Positions 17,309-26,836 of a stretch of 64,000 nt of DNA are shown piece by piece. Position 1 is the stretch's first letter. Each line of letters starts with the position of its first letter. Origin of the DNA: Roseitranquillus sp963776845 (lineage in GTDB: Bacteria; Pseudomonadota; Alphaproteobacteria; Rhodobacterales; Rhodobacteraceae); NCBI GenBank assembly GCA_963776845.1, contig CAVZOJ010000031.1, positions 1-64,000 of the forward strand, in the 5' to 3' direction. Position numbers and translations under genes: made by a program. The notes beneath the pieces are model-generated. The model saw nothing but the letters and a program-made list of their open reading frames with translations, did no database searches and was not told the origin of the DNA.

Positions 17309-18218
17309 CGCGGCCGGGCGGAAGGCCGTGGTGATGCGGAGAGGGTTCGCGTCGACCGAGCAGGGCTTCGCGCTGCTCATGGTGGCGCCGGCGATCCTGA
17401 TCCTGCTGCTCACCACGTCGTTTCCGCTCGGCTATCTGATCTGGAACTCGTTCCATTCCATCAACCTGGCGATGCCGTTCATGGACGGCTTCGTCGGGCT
17501 CGAGAACTACGCCACGATGATGGACGACCGCGAGTTCTGGCATTCGCTGGGGCTGACGGCGATCTACACCGTCAGCACTGTCTTCCTGCAGCTCGTGATC
17601 GGGCTCGGCATGGCGCTGCTGGTGATGCAGATCCCGCGCGGCCAGTGGCTGTTCCGCATCGCGGCGATCCTGCCCATCGTCCTCGCGCCCGTGGTGGTGG
17701 GCCTTTTCTGGCGCACGCTGATGCTGGCGCCGAACTTCGGGATCCTCGATTTCATCGTCCGGGCGCTCGGGCTCGGGCCGGTCAACTGGCTCGGCTCCCC
17801 GGTCCCGGCGCTGATCTCGGTGATCGTGATCCACACCTGGCAATGGACGCCCTTTGCGTTCCTCGTCCTGCTGGCAAGCCTCGCGTCGCTGCCCGCCGAC
17901 ATCTACGAGGCCGCGCGCATCGACCGCGCCAACGCGTTCCGGAGGTTCGTCCATATCACGCTGCCGCTGATCCGGCCGGCCATCGTGATCGTCATCATCA
18001 TGCGCTCGATGATCGCGCTGTCCGCGTTTGCCGCGATCTTCGCGGCGACGGGAGGAGGGCCGGGGACGGCGACCGAGATCCTGAACCTCTATGCCTACAG
18101 GACATCCTTCGTGAAGCTCGACTTCGGCTACGGCTCGGCGCTGGCGGTGGCGCTTCTGCTGATCACGCTGGCGGTCTCGGCGGTCCTGTTCGTGCTGCGC
18201 ACGGCACGGGCGAGCTGA
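17301..18218 (+). CDS. ABC sugar transporter permease (MalF/UgpA type)
   Basis: 305-residue inner-membrane protein with about six hydrophobic helices, the first at LLMVAPAILILLLTTSFPLG. The coupling EAA loop is visible at DIYEAARIDRANAFRRFVHI then TLPLIRPA. It pairs with the next permease to form the channel. Starts inside the end of the binding-protein gene (8-base overlap), so translational coupling is likely. Intact. Confidence 0.92.
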   Translation: MADAAGRKAVVMRRGFASTEQGFALLMVAPAILILLLTTSFPLGYLIWNSFHSINLAMPFMDGFVGLENYATMMDDREFWHSLGLTAIYTVSTVFLQLVIGLGMALLVMQIPRGQWLFRIAAILPIVLAPVVVGLFWRTLMLAPNFGILDFIVRALGLGPVNWLGSPVPALISVIVIHTWQWTPFAFLVLLASLASLPADIYEAARIDRANAFRRFVHITLPLIRPAIVIVIIMRSMIALSAFAAIFAATGGGPGTATEILNLYAYRTSFVKLDFGYGSALAVALLLITLAVSAVLFVLRTARAS

Positions 18219-18221
18219 AGC

Positions 18222-19073
18222 ATGACCGCCAGACGGGCAGGCCGGATGTGGCGCAACGCGATGCTCTACATTGCCGCCGGCCTCTTGCTGGTGGTCTGGA
18301 TCTTTCCGGTCGTCTGGGCCGTCGTCGTCTCGCTCAAGTCCGAGACCGAGGTGCTGGCCTATCCGCCACGCATCGTGTTCGAACCGACGGCCGAGAACTA
18401 CCGCGACGCGCTGTTCGGCAGCTTCTCGATCGTCGACAGCTTCATGACGAGCTTCATCATATCCACCGCAACCACCGTGCTGACCATCCTCCTTGCGGTG
18501 CCGGCCGCCTACGCCTTTGCACGGCTGAGGCTGCGCGGCAAGCGGACGATCGGGTTCTACACGCTGGCCACGCAAATGGTCCCGCCGGTGGGGCTGGTGA
18601 TCCCGTACTTCCTGATCCTCAACAAGATCGGCTGGCTCGACACCTACCAGGGCATGATCACCGTGTTCCTGACCTTCTCGCTGCCTTTCGCGATCTGGCT
18701 GATGGTCTCGTACATGGAGGACATCCCGCGCGAGATGGAGGAGGCCGCCTTCCTCGACAAGGCGAGCCGGCTGCAGACGCTCTGGTACGTGATCCTGCCG
18801 CAGGTCAGGGGCGGGATCGCGGTGACGGTCATCTTCGTCTTCCTGAACGCCTGGAACGAGTTCCTGTTCGCGGTCCAGCTTGGCGGCAACACGGTGCGGC
18901 CGGTCACGGTCGCGATGTACAATTTCGTCTCGGTCGAGCAGACGCTCTGGGCCAAGCTCGCGGCCGCGGCGCTGATCGCGATGCTGCCGATGATCGTCAT
19001 CGGCATTGCCGCCCAGAGGCAGATCGTGAAGGGCCTGACAGTCGGCGCAGTCAAGGGCGGGGGCCGGAGATGA
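18222..19073 (+). CDS. ABC sugar transporter permease (MalG/UgpE type)
   Basis: 283 residues with six predicted helices, first at LYIAAGLLLVVWIFPVVWAV. The EAA loop reads PREMEEAAFLDKASRLQTLW then YVILPQVRGGI, with the MalG-style C-terminus (IGIAAQRQIVKGLTVGAVKG). It forms the heteromeric channel with the upstream permease, 3 bases away. The stop overlaps the start of the ATPase gene. Intact. Confidence 0.92.
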   Translation: MTARRAGRMWRNAMLYIAAGLLLVVWIFPVVWAVVVSLKSETEVLAYPPRIVFEPTAENYRDALFGSFSIVDSFMTSFIISTATTVLTILLAVPAAYAFARLRLRGKRTIGFYTLATQMVPPVGLVIPYFLILNKIGWLDTYQGMITVFLTFSLPFAIWLMVSYMEDIPREMEEAAFLDKASRLQTLWYVILPQVRGGIAVTVIFVFLNAWNEFLFAVQLGGNTVRPVTVAMYNFVSVEQTLWAKLAAAALIAMLPMIVIGIAAQRQIVKGLTVGAVKGGGRR

Positions 19074-20148
19074 CCGGCGGCGAGCAGGGCCGCGTCCGGC
19101 TGAGCGGGATCCGCAAGACCTACGGTTCGTCCGTGGCGTTGAAGGGCATCGACCTCGAGATCGAGCCGCAGGAGTTCTTCGCGCTGCTGGGACCTTCGGG
19201 CTCGGGCAAGTCGACGACCCTGCGCGTGATCGCCGGGCTCGAGGAGCCCGACGAAGGCAGCATGATGGTGGATGGCGTCGATGTCACCGGCGCCTCGCCC
19301 GGCGATCGGAACGTGGCGATGGTGTTCCAGAACTACGCGCTCTATCCGCACATGACGCTGGCCGAGAACATCGGCTTTCCGCTCAAGATGGACAAGGTGC
19401 CCAAGGACCGCATCCCGGCGATGGTGCAGGAGGCCGCGGACCGGGTGAAGATCGGCCACCTGCTGCACCGCCGTCCCGGCCAGCTTTCGGGGGGCCAGCA
19501 GCAGCGCTGCGCGCTGGCGCGCGCGATCGTCCGGCAGCCCCGGCTGTTCCTGCTGGACGAGCCGCTGTCGAACCTCGACGCGCAACTCCGGCTGGAGACC
19601 CGGATCGAGCTCAAGCGGCTGCATTCCTCGATGGATGTCACAACGGTCTACGTGACGCACGACCAGGAAGAGGCGATGACGCTCGCCGACCGGATGGCGA
19701 TCTTCAGTGACGGCGAGATCATCCAGACCGGGACGCCCGAGGATGTCTTCAACCGGCCTGAAAACATGGATGTCGCGGGCTTCATCGGCAGCCCGTCCAT
19801 GAACCTGATCCCCGCCCGCCGCGAGGGGGAGAGATCGTCGTTGCCGGACACCAGGTGTTGACCGCCGGCGGTCCGACCCGGGACATCGTGCTCGGGATCC
19901 GGCCGAGTCACCTGCGATTGGGCGCCGATGGCGTTCCCGCGAGTGTCCTGCTCTCGGAAAACCTCGGCGAGACCATGCTGTTGAACGTCGACCTCGCGGG
20001 CGAACTGGTGAAGGTGCGCTTGCCGGAGGTTCGAGGTCTGGCGGAAGGCGAGACCGTCCACCTGACGTTCGATCCGGCCCAGGTGCATTTCTTCGATCCA
20101 GAGAGCCGTCGCCGCCTCGCGGACGAGCCGACGGCCGGCGCCCTATAG
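19070..20148 (+). CDS. ABC sugar transporter ATP-binding protein, one frameshift
   Basis: Energy-coupling subunit of the MalK/UgpC type. Walker A GPSGSGKST, Q-loop MVFQNYALYPHMT, signature LSGGQQQR, Walker B RLFLLDEPLSNLDAQ and switch His VTHDQEEAMTLADR are all in place. Around 19828 one G is missing from a G-run; adding it joins the first part (ending PSMNLIPARREG) to GEIVVAGHQVLT, then IVLGIRPSHLRLG and the rest of the regulatory TOBE domain ending 20148. As written the protein stops at 19861 without the TOBE domain. Starts in the stop codon of the permease. Probably a sequencing slip, since the rest is intact. Confidence 0.88.
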
Positions 20149-20158
20149 GAGTCCCGCA

Positions 20159-21685
20159 ATGAAGGCCGTCTTCCTGCTGTTCGATTCGCTGAACCGGTTG
20201 ATGCTGGAGCCCTATGGCGGCACGCTTCTGAAGACCCCGAACTTCCAGAGGCTGGCCGACCGCTGCATCACCTTCGACCAGCACTACATCGGCTCGATGC
20301 CGTGCATGCCCGCCCGCCGCGACATGCAGACCGGACGGCTGACCTTCCTGCACCGCAGCTGGGGACCGCTCGAGCCGTTCGACAACTCGTTCCCGGAGCT
20401 CCTGAAGACCGCCGGCGCGTATTCGCACCTGATCTCCGACCACTATCACTATTGGGAGGACGGGGGCGCCACCTACCACACGCGCTACAACTCTTTCGAC
20501 TTCATCCGCGGGCAGGAATCGGACCCGTGGAAGGTGCTGCTGACCTCGCCGATCGAGCGCATCCGCGAGAAGTACCACCCAAGCCAGAACGACCCGGGCT
20601 CGAAGCAGAACCCGTACAACTACATGATCAACCGCGAGTTCATAAAGGAAAGCGACGACTTTCCATCGACCAAGTGCTTTGCGGCGGCGTTCGACTTCCT
20701 CGACATCAATCGGGCGGCCGATAATTGGTTCCTGCAGGTCGAGACGTTCGACCCGCACGAGCCGTTCTTCGCGCCGGAGGAATACCGCGAGTTGTTCCCC
20801 ACGGACTACGACGGCCCGATCCTCGACTGGCCGCGCTACGAGCGGGTCACCGAGCCGCAGGACGAGATCGACGAGCTGCGCGCGAACTACTTCGCGTTGC
20901 TGGCCCATTGCGACGCACTGCTCGGCCGCTTTCTCGACTATTTCGACGCGCATGACATGTGGAGCGACACCGCCCTCATCCTGACCACCGACCACGGGTT
21001 CCTCCTGGGCGAGCACGACTGGTGGGCGAAGAACCGGATGCCGATGTACGAGGAGATCTCGCACATCCCGCTGTTCATGCATCACCCCGACCACGCTGGC
21101 CGCGCCGGTGAGAGACGGCAGAGCCTGACCCAGACGATCGACCTGATGCCGACGATCTGCGAGCTGTTCGGCGCCGAGGTTCCGCCCGAGGTCGAGGGGC
21201 GGTCGCTGCTGGCCCTTCTCGACCGCGACGCGCCGCAGCGCGAGGCGGCGATGTTCGGCTACTGGGGCGGGGGCGTGAACGTCGTCGACGGGCGATACAC
21301 CTGGTTCTGCTATCCCAGGGACATGAAGAACCAGGACCTCTACCAGTACACGCTGATGCCCGCGCACATGACCCAGCCGTTCACGCTCGACGAGCTGAAG
21401 GGGGCGAGCCTGGTCCCGCCGTTCGATTTCACCAAGGGCGTGCCGCTCCTCCGCATCGCCCACAGGTCGAAGGCGGACACCAGGACGCACAGCTACCACT
21501 TCCCCGAGAAGATGGAGGACACCAACACCGTCCTCTACGATCTGGAGCGCGATCCCGCCCAGGCGGAGCCGATCAGCGACCCCGAGGTGGAGGCGCGCCT
21601 GCGCGGCGCCCTGTTCCGGATGATGGAGGCCAACGACGCGCCCCGGGAAGCCGTCGCACGGATGGAGGAGAGTATCGGCCGCTGA
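20159..21685 (+). CDS. Type I sulfatase (formylglycine-dependent), alkaline phosphatase superfamily
   Basis: 508 residues, last gene of the ABC operon, 10 bases after the ATPase. The activation motif C-x-P-x-R is present as CMPAR with Cys49, the residue converted to formylglycine. Metal and sulfate-binding landmarks include the N-terminal FDSLNR, LQVETFDPHEPFFAP and LTTDHGFLLGEHDWWAKN. No signal peptide, so it is probably cytoplasmic and acts after uptake. It likely removes sulfate from an imported sulfated sugar; a phosphonate monoester hydrolase activity is possible in this subfamily. Needs an anaerobic or FGE-type maturase encoded elsewhere. Confidence 0.9.
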   Translation: MKAVFLLFDSLNRLMLEPYGGTLLKTPNFQRLADRCITFDQHYIGSMPCMPARRDMQTGRLTFLHRSWGPLEPFDNSFPELLKTAGAYSHLISDHYHYWEDGGATYHTRYNSFDFIRGQESDPWKVLLTSPIERIREKYHPSQNDPGSKQNPYNYMINREFIKESDDFPSTKCFAAAFDFLDINRAADNWFLQVETFDPHEPFFAPEEYRELFPTDYDGPILDWPRYERVTEPQDEIDELRANYFALLAHCDALLGRFLDYFDAHDMWSDTALILTTDHGFLLGEHDWWAKNRMPMYEEISHIPLFMHHPDHAGRAGERRQSLTQTIDLMPTICELFGAEVPPEVEGRSLLALLDRDAPQREAAMFGYWGGGVNVVDGRYTWFCYPRDMKNQDLYQYTLMPAHMTQPFTLDELKGASLVPPFDFTKGVPLLRIAHRSKADTRTHSYHFPEKMEDTNTVLYDLERDPAQAEPISDPEVEARLRGALFRMMEANDAPREAVARMEESIGR

Positions 21686-22546
21686 GCGGTTGCGTAAGGG
21701 AGCGGGGGGCGGACCGCCCGCCTGCCGTCAATCCATCATTGCGGAGAAATGCCGCGGCATTCACCAACACCAACGACAGCTACATCGACGAAGCCTGTGG
21801 CGTCCGGCAACGAATGGTCGGGCGCAGCGTTGACCTCCGACGATCCGGGCGACGAGCTGGACCGACAACACATCGTGGCGTGCCCCGCTCTGCGGGTCAA
21901 AGCATCAGCGCGCGGGAGCTCGTCTGATCGCTGCGTGCGCCGTTCGGCTTCGAAAAAGTGCGCCAGTGCCCGCCCTGCCAAGAGCCGCGCGAAGGCGCGG
22001 TCGGACAAGAGCCGCGCTGCGTCGAAGGGCACTGTCAGCTTCTCTTGAGCGGACGGACAAACGCCGCTCGCGGCCGCTCACGCGGACAGATCGGTCGCGT
22101 GGGCGGCCCAGATGTCCAACGCATCCTGTCTTGCGTGGCGGTAGGAACGGGAGGAGAGTCGGTGCCGACTGGGGCGGACGATGGCGGCTGACTGATCGTG
22201 GACCCAAAAACAACCTGACAGTGCAGGCGCCGCTCCATGTCAGAACTGCCACGCTATCTGGTCAGGTGGCCTTCCGATGCGGCGGCCGCTTCCAGCCGAT
22301 CCACTTCTGCGGTCAGCAGCCGCGAGAAGGGCCCCTTCCGCGAGATGCGGGCGATCCTCGACGATGCGAAGGCGCGGCGGGGCTATGCGACGACAGCGCT
22401 GAAAAGGGCGGCGGCCGATGGCTGATGCGCTTGCGCTCTACCGGCTCGTCATGGGCGAGGCCTGGGACGAGGAGCAGCGCCGCGCAGGGGCAATGCGTCA
22501 GCAGGCCGCCACGCGGCAGGGGCGGTTCCGGCGTGTGTGAATCCCG
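21686..22546. other. Intergenic debris with two small overlapping frames
   Basis: No complete gene recognised. From 22340 a plus-strand frame reads REMRAILDDAKARRGY then ATTALKRAAADG and its stop overlaps a second start (MADALALYRLVMGEAWDEEQ, from 22419), an arrangement like short phage or mobile-element genes; neither is assigned. 22245-22338 holds the dispersed repeat. 21686-22230 shows nothing supportable on either strand. Confidence 0.35.
22245..22338. repeat. 94-bp dispersed repeat, copy B
   Basis: Near-identical to 2984-3077. On the minus strand it encodes LTAEVDRLEAAAASEGHLTR and the same stop codon. Homology to copy A ends right after GAGAAGGGCCCC, so this copy is a truncated gene tail. 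Confidence 0.6.
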
Positions 22547-22888
22547 GAGACAAAGTGGGCCACGGAAGCGGTCGGATGCTCTGACCGCCGCGGAGTAAAA
22601 GTCCGCCATTCTGCGCCTGAGGCAAACGAGCTGAAGGCGGGGAGATGTACTCTGTGGAACTCTACGCGCGTGTGCGGCGAGCGTGCCATGTCGAGGGTCT
22701 GAGCGAGCGAGCGGCGGCCCGGTTGTTCGGGATCGACCGCAAGACGGTGTCGAAGATCCTGAAGCACTCGGTGCCCCCTGGCTACCGGCGTTCGAAGCCC
22801 CCGGTGCGCCTGAGAACGGCGGTGAGAAAGTCGGCCACGGTAGCGGCGGGATGAGCCCGCGGCGGGCGGCGTAAAAGTCGGCCACGTT
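22547..22888 (+). mobile_element. IS21 5' end fragment with istA N-terminus
   Basis: The frame 22645-22854 (MYSVELYARVRRACHVEG, ERAAARLFGIDRKTVSKIL, KHSVPPGYRRSKPPVR) is the DNA-binding N-terminus of an IS21 IstA transposase, from a different subgroup than the copy at 35-37 kb. It breaks off after about 55 residues. Around it are four same-direction copies of AAAGTssGCCAC (near 22552, 22597 variant, 22826, 22874), the kind of repeated terminal sites IS21 elements carry. Confidence 0.65.
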
Positions 22889-22930
22889 TGCCCTCTCTGG
22901 CGGCAGGGAGGGTGAGCCAACGGAACGCCA

Positions 22931-23801
22931 ATGGTCCGAGAGACATTGGCGAACGCGGAGACCATGACCACCATCGCCGCCGATCCCAGGCATCTCGGCG
23001 CCCGGATCGGCATGACCAGCGTCCTGCACACCTGGGGCTCGGCGTCGTGCCGAAGGCACGCCTTCGGCCCAACCCCATCATCCGCATGTCCACATGATCG
23101 TCCCCGGTGGCGGCCTGTCGCCGGACGGCACCCGGTGGGTGTCCTGCCGGCCGGGCTTCTTTCTACCGGTTCGGGTGCTGTCCCGGCTGTTCCGGCGCCT
23201 GTTCCTGGAGGGGCTGGCGGCGCTGCACCGCGCCGGCAAGCTCGCCTTCTTCGGCGACCTCGAAGGCTTGGCCGATCCCTCCGCCTTCGCCGCCTGGCTC
23301 GCGCCGCTGCGCAAGCTCGAGTGGGTGGTCTATGCCAAGCCACCCTTCGGCGGCCCGGAGGCCGTGCTCGCCTACCTCAGCCGATACACTCACCGCGTGG
23401 CGATCTCGAACACTCGCCTCGTCAGCGCCGACGCCGATACCGTCGCGTTCCGCTGGAAGGATTACCGGATCAAGAGCGGCGATCGCCTCAAGGTCATGCG
23501 CCTCCCGCCCGAGGAGTTCATCCGCCGCTTCCTGATCCACGTCCTGCCCGACGGCTTCCACCGCATCCGGCATTACGGCCTGCTCGCCAGTGCCGGCCGC
23601 AAGGCCACCCTCGCCAGGGTTCGCGATCTCCTCGGCGCCGAAGTGCATCAAGAGGCCGACGCGATCGACATGCACGCCGCTCCGCCACTCACCCTGAGGG
23701 AACCCTGCCCGGACTGCGGCGGGCCGATGCGGATCATCGAGACGTTCCGGCGCGGCGAACGTCCGATGACCAGGGCTCCGCCGCGGAGGGCTGCCGCATG
23801 A
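22931..23801 (+). pseudogene. IS91-family HUH transposase, truncated and disrupted
   Basis: Reads MVRETLANAETMTTIAADP, then ARIGMTSVLHTWGSA, then after a disruption MIVPGGGLSPDGTRWV and a long intact C-terminal part with the catalytic Tyr region AYLSRYTHRVAISNTRL and a final Cys pair motif PCPDCGGPMRIIETF. Rolling-circle replicative transposase. The N-terminal zinc-binding region is missing. An extra hairpin sequence sits exactly where the second copy has HHPHIH, the metal-binding HUH motif, so this copy has lost its metal site. Ends RAPPRRAAA. Confidence 0.85.
23049..23068. repeat. Perfect hairpin inserted in the IS91 transposase
   Basis: GCCGAAGG CACG CCTTCGGC: 8-bp perfect stem, 4-base loop. 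Absent from the second IS91 copy at the matching place (about 56785). It replaces the start of the HUH motif and shifts the frame. Confidence 0.7.
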
Positions 23802-24215
23802 TGACACGGCCATCACCGTCGATGACCCCGCTACGGATCAGATACGCGGTCCGGAACAGCGCCAGGCTGCGCCTCCGCTTCGTCCCGCTGCCGCATCAGC
23901 CTGACCGGCATCGAACGCCGCTGTCGGATCCATCTCCGATCACGCGAAAGAGCGCGGTGATCCGCCTTCATCGCTGCCTACCGCCCCGTCGCCCGCGCTC
24001 CAACGCAAGCGGTACCCGCGCGCTTTCCCCATAGACACCTGCGCCAGACCCCCGCGGCTTCCTCCCTGCGAGGTTTCCAACGCGGCCCGCACACCGCCAG
24101 CGGTCACCGTCACGCAGCGGACCGCATCGAAAAACATGGTGTGATTGCGGCGCCGCTCTTCGGGGGCGGACGAGGCCCGGTATGCTGATCTCATCGAACA
24201 GGAGCCGCAGGGAGA

Positions 24216-25257
24216 ATGGATATGAAATGCTATGCAGGCCTGGACGTTTCGCTGAAGGAGATTTCCATCTGTGTCATTGACCATGATGGACGGATCGTGT
24301 CGCGGGGAAGCGCGCCATGCGATCCGGAAGGGGTACAGGGCTGGCTGAGGAACAGATCGCTCACTCCGGACCGGATCGTGCATGAGAGCGGCCAGCTTGC
24401 GATATGGCTGCAACGGGGGCTGATCCGGCTCGGACTGCCTGCCACCTGCATCGACGCTCGCATGGCACACAAGAGCCTCTCGGCCCGGCCCAACAAGTCC
24501 GATGCCGCAGATGCGGAAGGCCTGGCGCAGCTGGCCCGCACCGGCTGGTTCACCCCTGTCCATATCCGCAGCGGAGAAGCCGACCGCCTGCGCAGTCTGG
24601 TCGGCGCGCGCGAGCGGCTGGTTGCGGAAGGAGCTCGAAGGGCACGTTCGCGGCGTCCTCAAGACCTTCGGCATCCGCATGGCTGCGGTTGGCCACGGGC
24701 AGTCGAGGCAGGCGTTTCGCGACCAGTTGGCCATCGCGGGCGAACGCGATCCGATGCTTCGTGCCATCGCTGACGCCTTCATCCCCGTGCATGAGACCCT
24801 GTGCCGGGCTGCCGCCGATCTCGAGGCGGGCGTGAAGACGAAAGCCCGGCAGCATCCCGTCGCCCGCCGCCTGATGACGATCCCCGGCATTGGCCCGGTC
24901 GTCTCGCTCAGCTTCATTGCGTTGGTCGACGACCCGGCCAGGTTCCGAAAGGCGGCGGACGTCGGTGCCTTTCTCGGGCTGACGCCAAAGCGGCACCAGT
25001 CCGGCGAGGTGGACTGGTCCGGGCGCATATCGAAATGCGGCGATCGAGCCATGAGGCGCCTGCTCTTCGAGGCTGCCGCCAGCCTGATCCACCGCGTTCA
25101 GCGCTTCTCGCCGCTGAAGAGCTGGGCGGTGCGGCTGGCCGGCAGGCGCGGCTTCCGCAAGGCCGCCGTGGCCACCGGCCGGAAACTCGCCGTGCTGATG
25201 CTGACCCTGTGGAAGCGCGAAGCCGACTACGCCTGGACGACGGGTGCGAGCACATGA
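24216..25257 (+). pseudogene. IS110-family transposase, one frameshift
   Basis: DEDD-type transposase of IS110. The N-terminal RuvC-like domain is seen in MKCYAGLDVSLKEISICV, VHESGQLAIWLQRGL and the signature NKSDAADAEGLAQLART; the C-terminal domain in LMTIPGIGPVVSLSFIALVD, FRKAADVGAFLGLTPKRHQS and ISKCGDRAMRRLLFEAA (with the conserved nearby Ser of IS110 enzymes). A shift near 24630 (ARERLV then RKELEGHVRGVLKTFG) splits the two halves; otherwise complete. IS110 elements lack obvious inverted repeats, so the ends are not defined here. Confidence 0.85.
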
Positions 25258-25684
25258 TCTGAGTTCCCGCCACTGCGGCCGGGAGAAGGGTCCCGAAGGG
25301 ACAGCGGTTGATCGATCTCGTTCTGAAGGATGGGACGCGGGCCAAAACCGCGTACCCCGCGAAAAACATCGAAGACGATCCGCCACCGGAAACCATCATG
25401 AGGCGCACGGAACGCGACCTCGCAGAGAACCATGCCCCTGACGGACAAACCGCTCTCCCACTTGACATGGCCGCAATCAGAGAACCTTCAGCAAGCTGCC
25501 ATTGGCAAGGCGCGAGGAGAAGTTAGTTCTGCGGCCTGACACCCAAACCTTCCGTCAAACTTTCGACATACGCCAAGTTGACGAAACTCCACGAACTCAC
25601 CTGACCGAACCTCAGGTTCGGGCGACTGCCACCTCCTTCGCCGGAGTCCGCCGTCGCCCGAGCCGCCCGAATCCAGAGGAGGTC
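25258..25684. other. Non-coding right flank of the IS110 element
   Basis: No supportable gene. Contains the probable IS110 right end and, from about 25.6 kb, the leader of the RuvC-like gene with GAGGAGG at 25675-25681. Confidence 0.4.
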
Positions 25685-25687
25685 ATG

Positions 25688-26208
25688 ATGACCCACGTTC
25701 AGGCGCAAGCGCGCCAGGCTTCTGAATCCGTGCTGCCGCGAGAGGGCGCCATCGTCGCCCTCGACCTCGGCACCACCACCGGCTGGGCGCTGCGCAGCGC
25801 CGACGGTCTGATCACCAGCGGAACGTTGTCGGTGAAGCCCAGCCGCTACGACGGCGGCGGCATGCGCTATCTGCGGTTTCGCGCCTGGCTGGAGCAGCTG
25901 GCGGCCGAAGCAGGCCCGATCGCCGCGATCCGCTATGAGGAAGTTCGGCGGCATATCGGCACCGACGCGGCGCATGTCTTCGGCGGCCTGCTCGCCACCC
26001 TGACCGCCTGGGCCGAGGCCAGCGGCATCCCGTACCGAGGCGTCCCGGTGGGCACGATCAAGCGACGCCACCGGAAAGGGGGAACGCGCCGAAGCCGGCG
26101 ATGATCGCCGCAATCAGGTCCCGCGGCTTCGCACCTGCCGACGACAACGAGGCCGACGCCATCGCCATCCTGCTCTGGGCGCTGGAGACCTGCGGAGGCG
26201 TGCGATGA
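25688..26208 (+). CDS. RuvC-like Holliday junction resolvase/nuclease of phage type, frameshifted
   Basis: RNase H-fold protein with the N-terminal catalytic strand IVALDLGTTTGWALRSADG, a second acidic motif AAIRYEEVRRHIGTDAAHVFG and, after a shift near 26060-26085, the C-terminal acidic helix APADDNEADAIAILLWALE then TCGGVR. RuvC-like enzymes of this kind are common in alphaproteobacterial prophages. At least two small indels sit in the CGACGCCACCGGAAAGGGGG region. Start chosen six bases from GGAGG. It overlaps the next gene by four bases (ATGA), an intact phage-style operon. Confidence 0.75.
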
Positions 26209-26402
26209 GCGGGATGCGCTTCACGCCGAAGGGCCATGGCGGCGAGCGCCGCGGCCCCGACCAGGTCAAGCGCGAGGGCTGGCGTGAGCAGGGTGTTCTC
26301 GCCGTCGCCGTCGACGACGAACGGCTCTCTTGGCCGGAGCAGGAGCTGGTCCGCCAGCTCGGCGAAAAGCTCGACGGCAAGCGGGAGGCGCGCCATGGCT
26401 GA
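26205..26402 (+). CDS. Small hypothetical protein in phage-type operon
   Basis: 65 residues, MSGMRFTPKGHGGERRG to LGEKLDGKREARHG. Highly charged, no recognised domain. It is overlapped on both sides (four bases with the RuvC-like gene, eight with the DUF6362 gene), which argues that it is a real coupled gene of a phage early region. Confidence 0.55.
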   Translation: MSGMRFTPKGHGGERRGPDQVKREGWREQGVLAVAVDDERLSWPEQELVRQLGEKLDGKREARHG

Positions 26403-26820
26403 GTGGGCGATGGCCCGCGTGCGGGGCCGGCTGGAGAGCGCGGCCGACGTGATGCGGCAGCTGCCGGGCGTCAGGCCGCAGGGCTACTTCAACGCGTGGC
26501 CCGAGTACTTCCACAGCTTCGCCGACAAGGTCGGCGAGGAGCCGCGAATGCGCCGGCCGCGGCCGAGCCCGCGGGCGATCACCGAGGCCGAGCAGGCGCT
26601 GCTGTGGCTCCGCTGGCTCGAGCCCGAGGAGGCGCAGCTGGTCTGGGCGCGGATCAATCGTGCGAGCTGGAAGGAGCTCTGCTGGCGGTTTGGCATCAGC
26701 CGGACCGCGGCCGACCGGCGCTGGCAGTACGGGCTCGCGGTGATCGTGTGGCGGCTGAATGGGCGGGAGCCGCACATGCGGCGTGGCAGGAGGTTCGTGA
26801 TCGAGCAGGCGCAGGGGTGA
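26395..26820 (+). CDS. DUF6362 family protein (phage-associated)
   Basis: 141 residues starting MAEWAMARVRGRLESAADVM. Matches the DUF6362 pattern as I recall it: RQLPGVRPQGYFNAWPEYF, PRPSPRAITEAEQALLWLRW, LEPEEAQLVWARI, SWKELCWRFGISRTAADRRW, VIVWRLNGR. The SWKELCWRFGISRTAADRRW segment looks like a helix-turn-helix. These proteins accompany RuvC-like, ParB-methyltransferase and terminase genes in alphaproteobacterial prophages. Function unknown; DNA-binding is likely. The phage operon stops here, cut off by unrelated genes. Confidence 0.75.
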   Translation: MAEWAMARVRGRLESAADVMRQLPGVRPQGYFNAWPEYFHSFADKVGEEPRMRRPRPSPRAITEAEQALLWLRWLEPEEAQLVWARINRASWKELCWRFGISRTAADRRWQYGLAVIVWRLNGREPHMRRGRRFVIEQAQG

Positions 26821-26836
26821 CCGCAGGAGCGAGCGA

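Larger units (their letters stand above)
22912..24135 (+). mobile_element. IS91-family element, copy 1 (5' truncated)
   Basis: Starts at GTGAGCCAA and shares its whole length, including the non-coding 3' end (TTTCCCCATAG ... CAGACCC ... GCTTCCTCC ... GAGGTTT), with 56651-57845. The common 3' end marks the IS91 terminus; the common 5' start cuts the transposase at the same point in both copies. Confidence 0.7.

Noticed and set aside
18644..21499. Very long open frame on the minus strand opposite the permease, ATPase and sulfatase genes
   Set aside because: High-GC shadow: no recognisable motif, Arg/His/Asp-rich composition, and the plus strand there has strongly conserved genes.
21686..21720. 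Terminator after the sulfatase gene (GGGCGGACCGCCC)
   Set aside because: The stem leaves almost no loop and there is no T-run, so it is not a supportable intrinsic terminator.
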